DNA of 49,155 bases from Clostridium sp. (GTDB lineage Bacteria; Bacillota; Clostridia; Clostridiales; Clostridiaceae), in the NCBI RefSeq assembly GCF_016650095.1, contig NZ_JAENWL010000002.1, positions 1-49,155 on the forward strand, given 5' to 3'. Below, in pieces: positions 34,171 through 42,207 of this stretch. Position 1 is the first letter of the stretch. Every line of letters begins with the position of its first letter. The notes under the pieces were generated by a model. That model worked only from the letters and a program-made list of their open reading frames with translations. It was not told where the DNA came from and did not search any database. A program made the translations under genes and the position numbers.

Positions 34171-35241
34171 TTATTTATGATCCGCGAGTAACTTTTCTAA
34201 GTCAATTACAATATTATCATGAGGATCTATTTTTTTAGCAATTTCTAAATGAATTTTTGCTCCATCATAGTTTTTAACATTCAGATAACACATAACAAGA
34301 TTTGTGCATATTTCTATAGATTTTGTAACTTCAAATGCCTTCCTAAAGTATTGTATAGCCACCTCGTAATTTTCAAGACAAGCATAGTTTATACCAAACT
34401 CATTTATTACTTCTATCAAATTATTATCAATTGCTTGTGCTTCATTTAAATAGTATATAGCCTTCTCATAATTTTGTAGAATTCTATAAGCCACTGCACT
34501 ATGGTAATATATGTCCGGTTTATCTCCTAATTGCTCCATTAATGGTATTAGAATCTGGAGTGCAGCTTTAGGATCATCAGTTACTAGTTTTTTTGCTTTT
34601 TCAAAACTTGTTGTGATTTTTAGAGTATCTTTAAGCTCAATAACCTCTGCTGTTTGCTCTCCATCATTTGTAATATAATTGTTTATTGCAGCATATGCTA
34701 ATTCATGTCTACTTTCACTATTAAGAACTATTGCTTCATATAGAAATGGTTTACTGTAATGTGCTATTTTTTTAGCATTTTCTATAAGTTTTAATTCTTC
34801 ATCCTTAAACATAATATTAGTAAATCTTAATTTATCTACTATCAGAAAAATCTTATCGTAATTTTCAATATTTTCTTCTATAATCAATAACCCTTTTAAG
34901 ATAATATATGCTTCTTCATAATTTTCATTTTGGATTTCTTTAAAGACCACACCTTTAATAAATCCTATTGAATTTGGAATACTATTTATAATTTTTTTAT
35001 ACTCCTGAGAATATTTGAAGTGTTCATCTGCTCCCAAAACATAGAACATGCCTTCTATAAATAGATTAACTGGTATATTATCAAAATCTTCTTTTTCCTT
35101 TACCTTTTGGATTATCTCATTAGTTCTCACTGGGAAGTATATGTCATTTACAATGACATAATCATTAATTTTGCTATTCTTTTTTATTTCTAAAAAAAGA
35201 AGGGCAGATAATTTTTCAGAAAAATATGCTTTTATATCCAT
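34171..35241 (-). CDS. TPR-repeat protein of unknown function
   Basis: A 356-residue soluble protein. I do not recognise the first 220 residues, which are mixed helical and acidic. The C-terminal third has at least three tetratricopeptide repeats ('YYHSAVAYRILQNYEKAIYYLNEA', 'EFGINYACLENYEVAIQYFRKA', 'NLVMCYLNVKNYDGAKIHLEIA'). TPR domains bind partner proteins. There is no signal peptide or membrane segment. Lying upstream of galU with its own promoter, it might scaffold or regulate glycan assembly, but this is only neighbourhood evidence. AGGAAGGTG precedes the ATG. Confidence 0.8.
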   Translation of the reverse strand: MDIKAYFSEKLSALLFLEIKKNSKINDYVIVNDIYFPVRTNEIIQKVKEKEDFDNIPVNLFIEGMFYVLGADEHFKYSQEYKKIINSIPNSIGFIKGVVFKEIQNENYEEAYIILKGLLIIEENIENYDKIFLIVDKLRFTNIMFKDEELKLIENAKKIAHYSKPFLYEAIVLNSESRHELAYAAINNYITNDGEQTAEVIELKDTLKITTSFEKAKKLVTDDPKAALQILIPLMEQLGDKPDIYYHSAVAYRILQNYEKAIYYLNEAQAIDNNLIEVINEFGINYACLENYEVAIQYFRKAFEVTKSIEICTNLVMCYLNVKNYDGAKIHLEIAKKIDPHDNIVIDLEKLLADHK

Positions 35242-35291
35242 GCTTTCACCTTCCTACTAATCTTAAATATTTATATCAAATATCACTATTA

Positions 35292-35320
35292 ATAATAGTA
35301 TACTGACGATAATTTGTAAA
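35292..35320 (-). promoter_or_regulatory. Likely sigma-A promoter of the TPR-galU unit
   Basis: Minus strand TTTACA, 17 bases, TATTAT, each one base from consensus, about 50 bases before the TPR gene start. A weak hairpin with CCATAA/TTATGG arms just upstream may end the phosphoglucomutase transcript. Confidence 0.55.
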
Positions 35321-35371
35321 CCATAAGCAACCAAAGTATTGAACATTATGGATCCCTATGAGTTGTTTTAT

Positions 35372-37102
35372 TTAATTTTTGCATGCTTCATTAACTATTG
35401 ACATAACATTTTCTTTTAGATCAATTATTTTTTTAGATGTATTTTCTAAAGAATTTCCTTTAACCGATAAGTAAATCTTCATCTTCGGCTCAGTGCCAGA
35501 AGGCCTAACTACAAACCAAGAACCATCCTCCAATACAAACTTTAGTACATTTGATTTAGGTAATTTAATTATTTTCTCGCGAGTGTTAATTAAATCTACT
35601 TCTAAACTAGACCTATAGTCCATTTTTTTTATAATTTTGTTATTATCTATTGAATCCTTCATTGAAACCCTTAAATATTCTAATACATTGCTTATTTTTA
35701 CCGCACCATCTTTTCCTTTCATTTCTATTGAAACTAGACCCTCCTCGTAGTAGCCATGTTCTTTATAAATATCCATAAGTGCATCATATAGACTTATTCC
35801 TTTATTTTTATAGTAAAGTGTCATTTCACAGATTAACATTGCCGCTATAACTGCATCTTTATCACGAACAAAATTTCCTGCTAAATAACCAAAACTTTCT
35901 TCGAACCCAAATATAAATTCTTTTTCTCCATCTCGCTCAAACTCTTTAATTTTTTCTCCAATATATTTAAACCCTGTGAGCACATCTATTACTTCAATAC
36001 TATATTTTTTAGAAATAGACTCTACCATGTCTGTTGTAACAATAGTTTTTATTATCACACCATTTTTAGGCAATTGATTAATTTCACTTAATGAATTTAG
36101 CATATAATTACTTAATAACACACCCGTCTGATTTCCAGTAAGAACCCTGTATTTCCCTTCTTTATCTTTAACTAATACTCCAATTCGGTCACAGTCAGGG
36201 TCCGTACCAAAAATAATGTCTGGGTTAATATCTTTGGCCATATCAAGTGCCAATTCAAATACCTTTGGATCTTCTGGATTAGGGTATGGAGCTGTTGGAA
36301 AATCACCATTTGGCATTTCCTGCTGTGCTACGACGGAAACATTATCATAACCCAGTTCTTTTAAAACTCTTCTCACGGGTATGTTACCTGAGCCATGAAT
36401 AGGTGTATAAATTATTTTTAAATCTTTTGCACGTTCCTTAACTAGGTCTTGTCTAATAGTTAAATTTTTAATCCTTTCAATATATGATAAATAGAGGTTT
36501 TCCCCAATGATTTTTAGCATTCCATTTGTTTTTGCTTTATTAGCCTCCATAGTTTTAACTTTAGAAAAATCTTTTATAATGGCTGCACATGCTATAATTT
36601 CACTTGCAACCTCATCAGTTACTTGACCACCATCATCTCCATAAACTTTATATCCATTATACTCTTTAGGATTATGTGATGCAGTAATAACAATCCCCGC
36701 TTTACTTTGTAATTCACGAACTGCATAAGATAAAATTGGTGTTGGTGTTAATTCTTCAAATAAATTCACAAAAATGCCATTACCGCAAAGAGTTTCTGCT
36801 GCAGCCTTCGCAAATTCCTTTGACATATTTCTTGAATCATAAGCTATACTAACTGATATATCCTCTTTATATTTCGAGTTTAAATAATCAGCGAGTCCCT
36901 GAGTAGCTTTACCTATGGTATGTATATTCATCCTGTTGGTTCCTGCTCCAATTACACCTCTTAGTCCCCCAGTTCCAAACTCTAAATCTTTGTAAAATCT
37001 ATCTTCAATTTCTTTTTCATCTATTAACTCATCAAGCTCTTTCTTCAATTCCAAATTTATAAGTTCAGAATTAATCCAACTTTTATACTTTTCTTTGTAC
37101 AT
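35372..37102 (-). CDS. Phosphoglucomutase/phosphomannomutase (PgcA-type)
   Basis: A 576-residue alpha-D-phosphohexomutase converting glucose-6-phosphate (or mannose-/glucosamine-phosphates) to the 1-phosphate. 'ITASHNPKEYNGYKVYGDDG' holds the phospho-Ser, 'GTDPDCDRIGV' binds the metal, 'GFEESFGYLAG' recognises the sugar and 'RPSGTEPKMKIYLSV' the phosphate. Length and 'FGTGGLRGVIGAGTNRMN' fit the PgcA/YbbT-like long subgroup. The track start adds 13 codons; AAGGAGGG serves the ATG of MYKEKY. It supplies glucose-1-phosphate to GalU two genes downstream. Confidence 0.93.
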   Translation of the reverse strand: MYKEKYKSWINSELINLELKKELDELIDEKEIEDRFYKDLEFGTGGLRGVIGAGTNRMNIHTIGKATQGLADYLNSKYKEDISVSIAYDSRNMSKEFAKAAAETLCGNGIFVNLFEELTPTPILSYAVRELQSKAGIVITASHNPKEYNGYKVYGDDGGQVTDEVASEIIACAAIIKDFSKVKTMEANKAKTNGMLKIIGENLYLSYIERIKNLTIRQDLVKERAKDLKIIYTPIHGSGNIPVRRVLKELGYDNVSVVAQQEMPNGDFPTAPYPNPEDPKVFELALDMAKDINPDIIFGTDPDCDRIGVLVKDKEGKYRVLTGNQTGVLLSNYMLNSLSEINQLPKNGVIIKTIVTTDMVESISKKYSIEVIDVLTGFKYIGEKIKEFERDGEKEFIFGFEESFGYLAGNFVRDKDAVIAAMLICEMTLYYKNKGISLYDALMDIYKEHGYYEEGLVSIEMKGKDGAVKISNVLEYLRVSMKDSIDNNKIIKKMDYRSSLEVDLINTREKIIKLPKSNVLKFVLEDGSWFVVRPSGTEPKMKIYLSVKGNSLENTSKKIIDLKENVMSIVNEACKN

Positions 37103-37434
37103 TATATAATACCCTCCTTGTATTCCTCTAGAACATAACAATTGTTATCCTCAAGCTATTTTTTTTATGTTAACCCAATATATCTTTAGTCACTCATATT
37201 ATACTATCAACCAATTGCAAATAAAAGACATTTTCAGTGTCTTTATTATGAATTATTATTGCATTTACATTTCTAATCCTTTATAATTATAAATTGCTGA
37301 ATGAATATATTATAAACAACTATTTTAAAGATTAGGCATTCAAAAATAATTAAACTAGATAGAATCTACTAGCATACTTACCTTATTTATTTGAGTGTGT
37401 CTTAATATAAATTCTTTTGAAAGGGGTGTATAAA
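37103..37434. other. Divergent intergenic region between the hexomutase and decarboxylase genes
   Basis: No gene is seen in these 332 bases. On the minus side, a TATAAT (as ATTATA) near 37.2 kb may serve the hexomutase; its -35 is poor. The 14-bp palindrome ATAACAATTGTTAT lies in that leader, and a small hairpin AAAGACA/TGTCTTT sits near 37224-37244. On the plus side, TTTACA and TATAAA with an 18-base spacer near 37264-37293 may serve the decarboxylase, leaving a leader of about 135 bases. I recognise no known riboswitch in it. Confidence 0.4.
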
Positions 37435-38925
37435 TTGTATAGATTAAATCAAAATGAAACTCCATTATTTGATGCTCTAATGGAATATGTAGACAGAGAA
37501 ACTTTACCTTTCCATGTACCTGGGCATAAAAAAGGTCTAGGCGCTGATGAACAATTTAGAAGTTTTATGGGGGATAACCCTTTTAAAATTGACGTTACAG
37601 TGTTCAAACTTGTTGATAGTTTTCACCACCCAACTGGGCCTATTAAAAAGGCGCAAGAGTTAGCAGCCGATGCTTATGGTGCTGATGCATCATTTTTCTC
37701 AGTTCATGGAACTTCTGGTGCTATTCAAGCAATGATTATGTCTGTAGTTGGATCTGGCGATAAAATAGTTGTGCCTAGAAATGTTCATAAATCTATAACC
37801 GGTGGCATAATACTTGCCGGTGCTGTCCCAGTTTATATGCAACCTGAACTTGATAGAAAAATAGGCGTTGCACATGGAGTTTCCCCAGAAACTGTGGAAG
37901 AGACATTAAAGGATAATCCAGATGCAAAAGCTGTGCTTATAATTAACCCAACATACTATGGAGTTTCCACTGATATTAAAAGAATTGCTGATTTGGTTCA
38001 TGAATACAACATTCCTCTTATAGTTGATGAAGCTCATGGCCCTCATCTTAAATTTAATAGCAGATTACCAATGTCAGCAATGGAAGCAGGTGCAGATATC
38101 TGTGCTCAAAGCACTCATAAAATTATAGGCTCATTAACTCAAAGCTCAATGCTACACGTTAGCTCAAGGCTTGTTAACCCTGCTAGAGTTAAACAATTAA
38201 TAAACTTACTGCACACAACGTCGCCTTCATATATACTAATGGCATCCCTGGATTGTGCAAGACGACAAATTGCATTGGATGGTAATGAACTTTTAGAAAA
38301 AACTATTGATTTATGCAATTATGTAAGAAGTGAAGTAAATAAAATTCCAGGACTATATTGTTTTGGTGAAGAAGTTTTAGATGGCTTTGGAGCTTTCGGT
38401 ATTGATCCTACTAAAATTACGATTACCTGTAGAGATTTAGGTATAACAGGTTATGACCTAGATATGATACTTTCTAACAAGTATCATATACAAATGGAAT
38501 TATCCGATCTTTATAACATATTGGCAGTTGGTTCTTTTGGTGATACGGAAGAAGGAATGGAAAAATTACTAGAAGCTTTAAGAGAAGTAAGCGATGAATA
38601 CTATGGCAAAGGCATAAAAAAATCTGATTTCATTGATATTCCTAGTATTCCTGAGCAAGTTCAAATTCCTCGTGAGGCTTTCAACAGTGTAAATACTGCT
38701 GTAGAAATTAAAAAGAGTGCCGGTATGATAAGTGGTGAATTCCTAATGGCCTATCCACCTGGCATTCCAATACTTTGCCCCGGAGAGAGAATAACGCAAG
38801 AAATTATAGATTATGTTGAAAAATTAAAAAACACAGGATTATATGTTCAAGGAACCGAAGACCCAGAAGTTGAATATATAAAAGTTGTTCGCGAAGAAGA
38901 TGCTGTGTATATAACTGTAGAATAA
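37435..38925 (+). CDS. Orn/Lys/Arg decarboxylase, Bacillus SpeA-type
   Basis: A 496-residue PLP decarboxylase of fold type I. 'LPFHVPGHKKG' is the hallmark N-terminus, 'FFSVHGTSGAIQAM' and 'VDEAHGPHLKF' bind PLP, and 'QSTHKIIGSLTQSSMLH' contains the Schiff-base Lys. The C-terminal 'LMAYPPGIPILCPGE' is also conserved. It lacks the N-terminal wing domain of the large enterobacterial enzymes. Arginine, lysine and ornithine specificities cannot be told apart by eye. The track begins at a TTG inside the ribosome binding site; a second TTG six codons later is served by AAAGGGGTG and is preferred. It is monocistronic and ends in a strong bidirectional terminator. Confidence 0.9.
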   Translation: MYRLNQNETPLFDALMEYVDRETLPFHVPGHKKGLGADEQFRSFMGDNPFKIDVTVFKLVDSFHHPTGPIKKAQELAADAYGADASFFSVHGTSGAIQAMIMSVVGSGDKIVVPRNVHKSITGGIILAGAVPVYMQPELDRKIGVAHGVSPETVEETLKDNPDAKAVLIINPTYYGVSTDIKRIADLVHEYNIPLIVDEAHGPHLKFNSRLPMSAMEAGADICAQSTHKIIGSLTQSSMLHVSSRLVNPARVKQLINLLHTTSPSYILMASLDCARRQIALDGNELLEKTIDLCNYVRSEVNKIPGLYCFGEEVLDGFGAFGIDPTKITITCRDLGITGYDLDMILSNKYHIQMELSDLYNILAVGSFGDTEEGMEKLLEALREVSDEYYGKGIKKSDFIDIPSIPEQVQIPREAFNSVNTAVEIKKSAGMISGEFLMAYPPGIPILCPGERITQEIIDYVEKLKNTGLYVQGTEDPEVEYIKVVREEDAVYITVE

Positions 38926-38965
38926 AAGTAAAAAGAACTCCAAATTAGGAGTTCTTTTTACTTTT
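38924..38965. terminator. Bidirectional terminator between the decarboxylase and glnA
   Basis: A perfect 18-bp stem (AAAAGTAAAAAGAACTCC with its complement) and a 6-base loop overlap the decarboxylase stop. A-rich and T-rich flanks make it work on either strand, so it should serve the convergent glnA gene as well. Confidence 0.9.
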
Positions 38966-39020
38966 ATTCAAATGTCATTAACTCATCACCTGCAGTATTT
39001 CAATATTAAAGATTTAAAAA

Positions 39021-40451
39021 TTATAAGTCATAATATAATTGAAATTCTATTGGTGATGGAACAGGCATTATTTTTTGAATTTCTTTTTCAGTTTTTAGTT
39101 TAATCCAGGTATTAATAAAGTGTTCATCAAATACGTTGCCCTTTAATAAAAATCCACAATCTTTTTTGAGTTCGTCAAGTGCTTCATCTAAAGATCTCGG
39201 TAATGTTTCAATTTTATTTCTTTCTTCCTCTGGCAAATCAAAAACGTTTACATCGTATGGTCCAAAACCTTCTTTAGTAGGACTGATTTTATTTTCTATA
39301 CCATCAAGACCAGCCATTAAAAGTGCTGAATATGCTAAGTATGGGTTTGCAGTAGCATCTGATGGTCTAAATTCGAATCTTCTAGTTTCTGGATCTCTAA
39401 TATACCCTGGAATTCTTATTACTGCAGATCTATTTCCTGTAGCAAAACAAATTGATACAGGTGCTTCAAACCCAGGTACTAATCTCTTATAAGAATTAGT
39501 TGACGGGTTAGTAAATGCAAGTAATGCTTTAGAATGCTTTAATACTCCCCCAATAAAATATAGCGCAGTTTCACTCATTTGAGAATATCCATTTTTATCA
39601 TAGAAAAGGTTTTTCCCATCTTTTCTTAAAAGCATATGAACATGCATACCACTTCCGGCTTCTCCAAATAATGGTTTAGGCATAAAAGTAGCTGTTTTTC
39701 CGTGAGCTATCGCTTCATTTTTAATTAAGTATTTTGCCATCATTGTAGCATCAGCCATTTTAGTCATTTTTCCGAGTTCAACTTCTATTTCAAGTTGCCC
39801 GGCCGCTCCCACTTCATGATGATGATATTTCACAGGCATTCCCATTTCTTCTAATTTTAAACACATTTCGCTTCTTAGGTCATTATTAAGATCGTAAGGT
39901 AAGCCTAAATGGTAACTTTTTTGGAAAGGTGCTTTATATCCAAAATTCTGTTCTTTATTATTCGTATTCCATGGTGCTTGGTTAGAATCTATAAAAACCT
40001 CTTGATGGTGATTAGTAACTTCATAATTTATATGATCAAATATATAAAATTCAAATTCTGGTCCTATTACATATTCATCAGCAATTCCGAGTTCTGTCAT
40101 GTATCTTTCTGCTTTTTCAGCTATAAATCTTGGATCTCCAGAAAATCGTCCTTCATTTTTGCCAAGAGTGTACATATTTGCAATCATACTTATAGTTGGT
40201 ATCTTACAATATGGATCAACAAAAGCTGTAGTCATATCAGGGATAAATCTCATATCTGAATCCTCTATAGTTGAGTATCCATAGCTTGATCCGTCAAATC
40301 CTATTCCATCAGAAAATGTCTTTTCTGATAATCTTTCAATAGGTATAGTTAAATGGTTCCATCGACCTTGTAACGTTACTACTTTAAAATCGACAAATTT
40401 AATATTATTTTGTTTTATAAAGTCTTGTACTTCATTAATATTATTAAACAT
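39021..40451 (-). CDS. glnA: Glutamine synthetase type I
   Basis: A 476-residue ammonia-assimilating enzyme that makes glutamine from glutamate, ammonia and ATP. 'DGIGFDGSSYGYSTIEDSDM' holds the Asp latch region, 'GPEFEFYIFD' and 'HHHEVGAAGQLEIEV' the metal-binding residues, 'GSGMHVHMLL' the conserved His, and 'NPSTNSYKRLVPGFEAP' the glutamate flap. 'FEFRPSDATANPYLA' completes the set. At the position equivalent to the adenylylated Tyr the sequence reads NVFDLPEEE, with Phe, so adenylylation control is not expected. A consensus promoter with a perfect palindrome at the start site lies upstream. AGGGGGG precedes the ATG. Confidence 0.95.
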   Translation of the reverse strand: MFNNINEVQDFIKQNNIKFVDFKVVTLQGRWNHLTIPIERLSEKTFSDGIGFDGSSYGYSTIEDSDMRFIPDMTTAFVDPYCKIPTISMIANMYTLGKNEGRFSGDPRFIAEKAERYMTELGIADEYVIGPEFEFYIFDHINYEVTNHHQEVFIDSNQAPWNTNNKEQNFGYKAPFQKSYHLGLPYDLNNDLRSEMCLKLEEMGMPVKYHHHEVGAAGQLEIEVELGKMTKMADATMMAKYLIKNEAIAHGKTATFMPKPLFGEAGSGMHVHMLLRKDGKNLFYDKNGYSQMSETALYFIGGVLKHSKALLAFTNPSTNSYKRLVPGFEAPVSICFATGNRSAVIRIPGYIRDPETRRFEFRPSDATANPYLAYSALLMAGLDGIENKISPTKEGFGPYDVNVFDLPEEERNKIETLPRSLDEALDELKKDCGFLLKGNVFDEHFINTWIKLKTEKEIQKIMPVPSPIEFQLYYDL

Positions 40452-40474
40452 ATGTAAAATCCCCCCTTAATTTG

Positions 40475-40497
40475 TACGAATATTTAAAATATTCGTA
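40475..40497. promoter_or_regulatory. Perfect palindrome at the glnA transcription start (operator candidate)
   Basis: TACGAATATTT and AAATATTCGTA are exact complements around a single A, 23 bp in all. It lies about six bases beyond the -10 box, exactly where transcription should begin, so a bound repressor would block initiation. It does not match the GlnR/TnrA pattern TGTNAN7TNACA. Confidence 0.6.
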
Positions 40498-40502
40498 TTT
40501 TT

Positions 40503-40530
40503 AGTATAATACATGATTTTTATTTGTCAA
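40503..40530 (-). promoter_or_regulatory. Strong sigma-A promoter of glnA
   Basis: Minus strand TTGACA (perfect), a 16-base spacer and TATACT (one base off). It leaves a leader of about 45 bases containing the palindrome and the ribosome binding site. Confidence 0.82.
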
Positions 40531-40560
40531 CCCTATCAGTTAAAGAAATAAATAAATCAA

Positions 40561-40592
40561 AAAAAAGCCACAATGTTTTGTGACTTTTTTCA
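40561..40592 (-). terminator. Terminator of the rlhA-like/mutS2/DUF523/FMN operon
   Basis: AAAAAAGCCACAA pairs with TTGTGACTTTTTT with one mismatch (G-T in RNA), ending in a run of T on the minus strand. It lies about 45 bases beyond the stop of the FMN dehydrogenase-like gene. Confidence 0.75.
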
Positions 40593-40603
40593 CATTATAA
40601 TAT

Positions 40604-40630
40604 AAATTATTTAAATTATTTAAATTATTT
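40604..40630. repeat. Three tandem copies of AAATTATTT
   Basis: A 9-base unit AAATTATTT is repeated exactly three times between the FMN gene stop and the terminator. Simple slippage in AT-rich DNA is the likely cause. Confidence 0.7.
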
Positions 40631-40634
40631 AAAT

Positions 40635-41648
40635 TTAAAATAAAATTCTATTGTCAATATTTTTTATAGTTTTACAACCCGTAAGCACCATAGCTGATTT
40701 CAATTCACTTTTCAAGAAATCAATGTAAGATTTAACACCCTCTGCCTTACCTCCAAATGATGCGGTTACAAATGGCCTACCAATAAGTACAGCATCTGCA
40801 CCTAGTGCTATCATTTTTAATATATCTGCCCCACTTCGAACTCCGCCATCAGCTAAAATAATAATTTCACCCTTAACTTCCTGCGCGATTTCATTGAGAA
40901 CATCAGCTACGCCTGGAGTTTGGTCTAATACTCTTCCTCCGTGATTTGACACCACAATTGCATCTACCCCTGCATCTACTGCAAGTCTTGCTTCATCTGC
41001 TGTCATTATTCCCTTAAGGATAAATGGAAGTTTCGTTGATTTAACAATTTCTTTAATTTCTTCTACAGTTTTAGGCATAACTGGTTTACCATAAAGTGCT
41101 AATGTAATAAGACCACAAGCATCTATGTCCATCCCTATAGCAAACGCCCCGGCTTTTTCTGCTAATTTAATTTTTTCTATAACCTTTTCATTTTCCCAAG
41201 GCTTTATTATTGCAATGCCTGCTCCACCTTGTTTTTCTAATTGATCAAGATTAGTTGTGTAAAATGAATCTACCGCTGTATCTCCTACCATTGGGAAAAT
41301 GCCTCCATCTAGGCACCCACTAATTACCCAAGAGATATATTCTTCTTCAGTAAATTTACCACCCATATTTAAGGTAGTACCTGATACAGGAGCTGCAAAT
41401 ACAGGAATATCCATTTTTCTCCCGAATAATTCTAGCGAAGTATCAGGATTTTTCGCATCATGTATAGTCCTCATATTAAGTTTATAAGCGTCTAATGCCT
41501 CTATGTTAATTTTAAAGGCATCCCCCGTTCCTTTTCCACCCATTCCGGGTACTTCACCAGCACAAGCTACCCCATTACATACGGGACAAACTCTGCAACT
41601 TTTATTTAAATTCTCTCTAGCTTCTTTTAAAACATCTTTATAATTCAT
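40635..41648 (-). CDS. FMN-dependent alpha-hydroxy-acid dehydrogenase-like protein with N-terminal Cys cluster
   Basis: A 337-residue TIM-barrel flavoprotein related to lactate/glycolate oxidases. 'FILKGIMTADEARLAVDAGVDAI' holds the Lys, 'VVSNHGGRVLDQTPGVADVL' the catalytic His and Arg, and 'ADGGVRSGADILKMIALGADAVLIGRPF' binds FMN phosphate. In an anaerobe it is unlikely to use oxygen. The N-terminus CRVCPVCNGVAC (Cys 18, 21, 24, 29) could bind a metal or Fe-S cluster. The substrate is not known. It starts 11 bases after the DUF523 gene, AGGGGG precedes its ATG, and a terminator follows, so it closes the operon. Confidence 0.87.
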   Translation of the reverse strand: MNYKDVLKEARENLNKSCRVCPVCNGVACAGEVPGMGGKGTGDAFKINIEALDAYKLNMRTIHDAKNPDTSLELFGRKMDIPVFAAPVSGTTLNMGGKFTEEEYISWVISGCLDGGIFPMVGDTAVDSFYTTNLDQLEKQGGAGIAIIKPWENEKVIEKIKLAEKAGAFAIGMDIDACGLITLALYGKPVMPKTVEEIKEIVKSTKLPFILKGIMTADEARLAVDAGVDAIVVSNHGGRVLDQTPGVADVLNEIAQEVKGEIIILADGGVRSGADILKMIALGADAVLIGRPFVTASFGGKAEGVKSYIDFLKSELKSAMVLTGCKTIKNIDNRILF

Positions 41649-41659
41649 TTTATTTCCCC

Positions 41660-42148
41660 CTAAGTTAAATCATCACCAGCGATGATGTCTTTAAAATTTA
41701 TTTCGTCTAAATTTTCTTCTGTATAAATTTTTATGTCCTTGGATAATAGTAACTGCGTCGTAACTCCATTACCGATTTTTTTAGTTCTACTAAAAGTCCC
41801 ATCGTAAATCTGCGAAACTCCACAAGAAGGACTTCGCGCTTTTAAAATAGCAACACTTGCTCCAACTGCTTCTGCAATTTTTAAAGTTTCATAAGCACCT
41901 TTTATAAACTTCGTGGTTGCATCTGCTTCATCTACTCCGAGAATTCTAGCTTTTCCTGCTAGAACGTCCATTCCGTTCCCGTTTACAATTTCCTTTGGAT
42001 CCCTAGGAGTTTCTAGTCCACCTAGTTGCTCTGGGCAAACAGGAATTGCTTTTCCTTCCATTAAGAGTTTAAATACCCTTTCATCTAAATTATTTCCACC
42101 ATCATATCTACAATTAATGCCACATAAACAAGCACTCACAATAATCAT
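41660..42148 (-). CDS. DUF523 family protein
   Basis: A 162-residue protein of the DUF523 family. The N-terminus 'SACLCGINCRYDGGNN', the central 'VCPEQLGGLETPRDP' and 'LKARSPSCGVSQIYDGTFS' are its conserved Cys-containing blocks. The spaced Cys residues suggest thiol chemistry or metal binding; no function is established to my knowledge. It is soluble and full length. GAGG lies 11 bases before the ATG, slightly far. It lies in the operon between mutS2 and the FMN gene. Confidence 0.87.
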   Translation of the reverse strand: MIIVSACLCGINCRYDGGNNLDERVFKLLMEGKAIPVCPEQLGGLETPRDPKEIVNGNGMDVLAGKARILGVDEADATTKFIKGAYETLKIAEAVGASVAILKARSPSCGVSQIYDGTFSRTKKIGNGVTTQLLLSKDIKIYTEENLDEINFKDIIAGDDLT

Positions 42149-42207
42149 AACATAACCGTCCTCTATTTATTTGAATTTCCCTTATTTATTTATTAATTAA
42201 ATTAGAG

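Noticed and set aside
37135-37148. ATAACAATTGTTAT palindrome, with a similar TAACAATTGTTA near 25640
   Set aside because: Two short AT-rich palindromes in different contexts are expected by chance, and they do not sit at equivalent promoter positions.
37294-37434. Possible riboswitch in the decarboxylase leader
   Set aside because: I saw only a very short hairpin and no conserved motif of known riboswitches.
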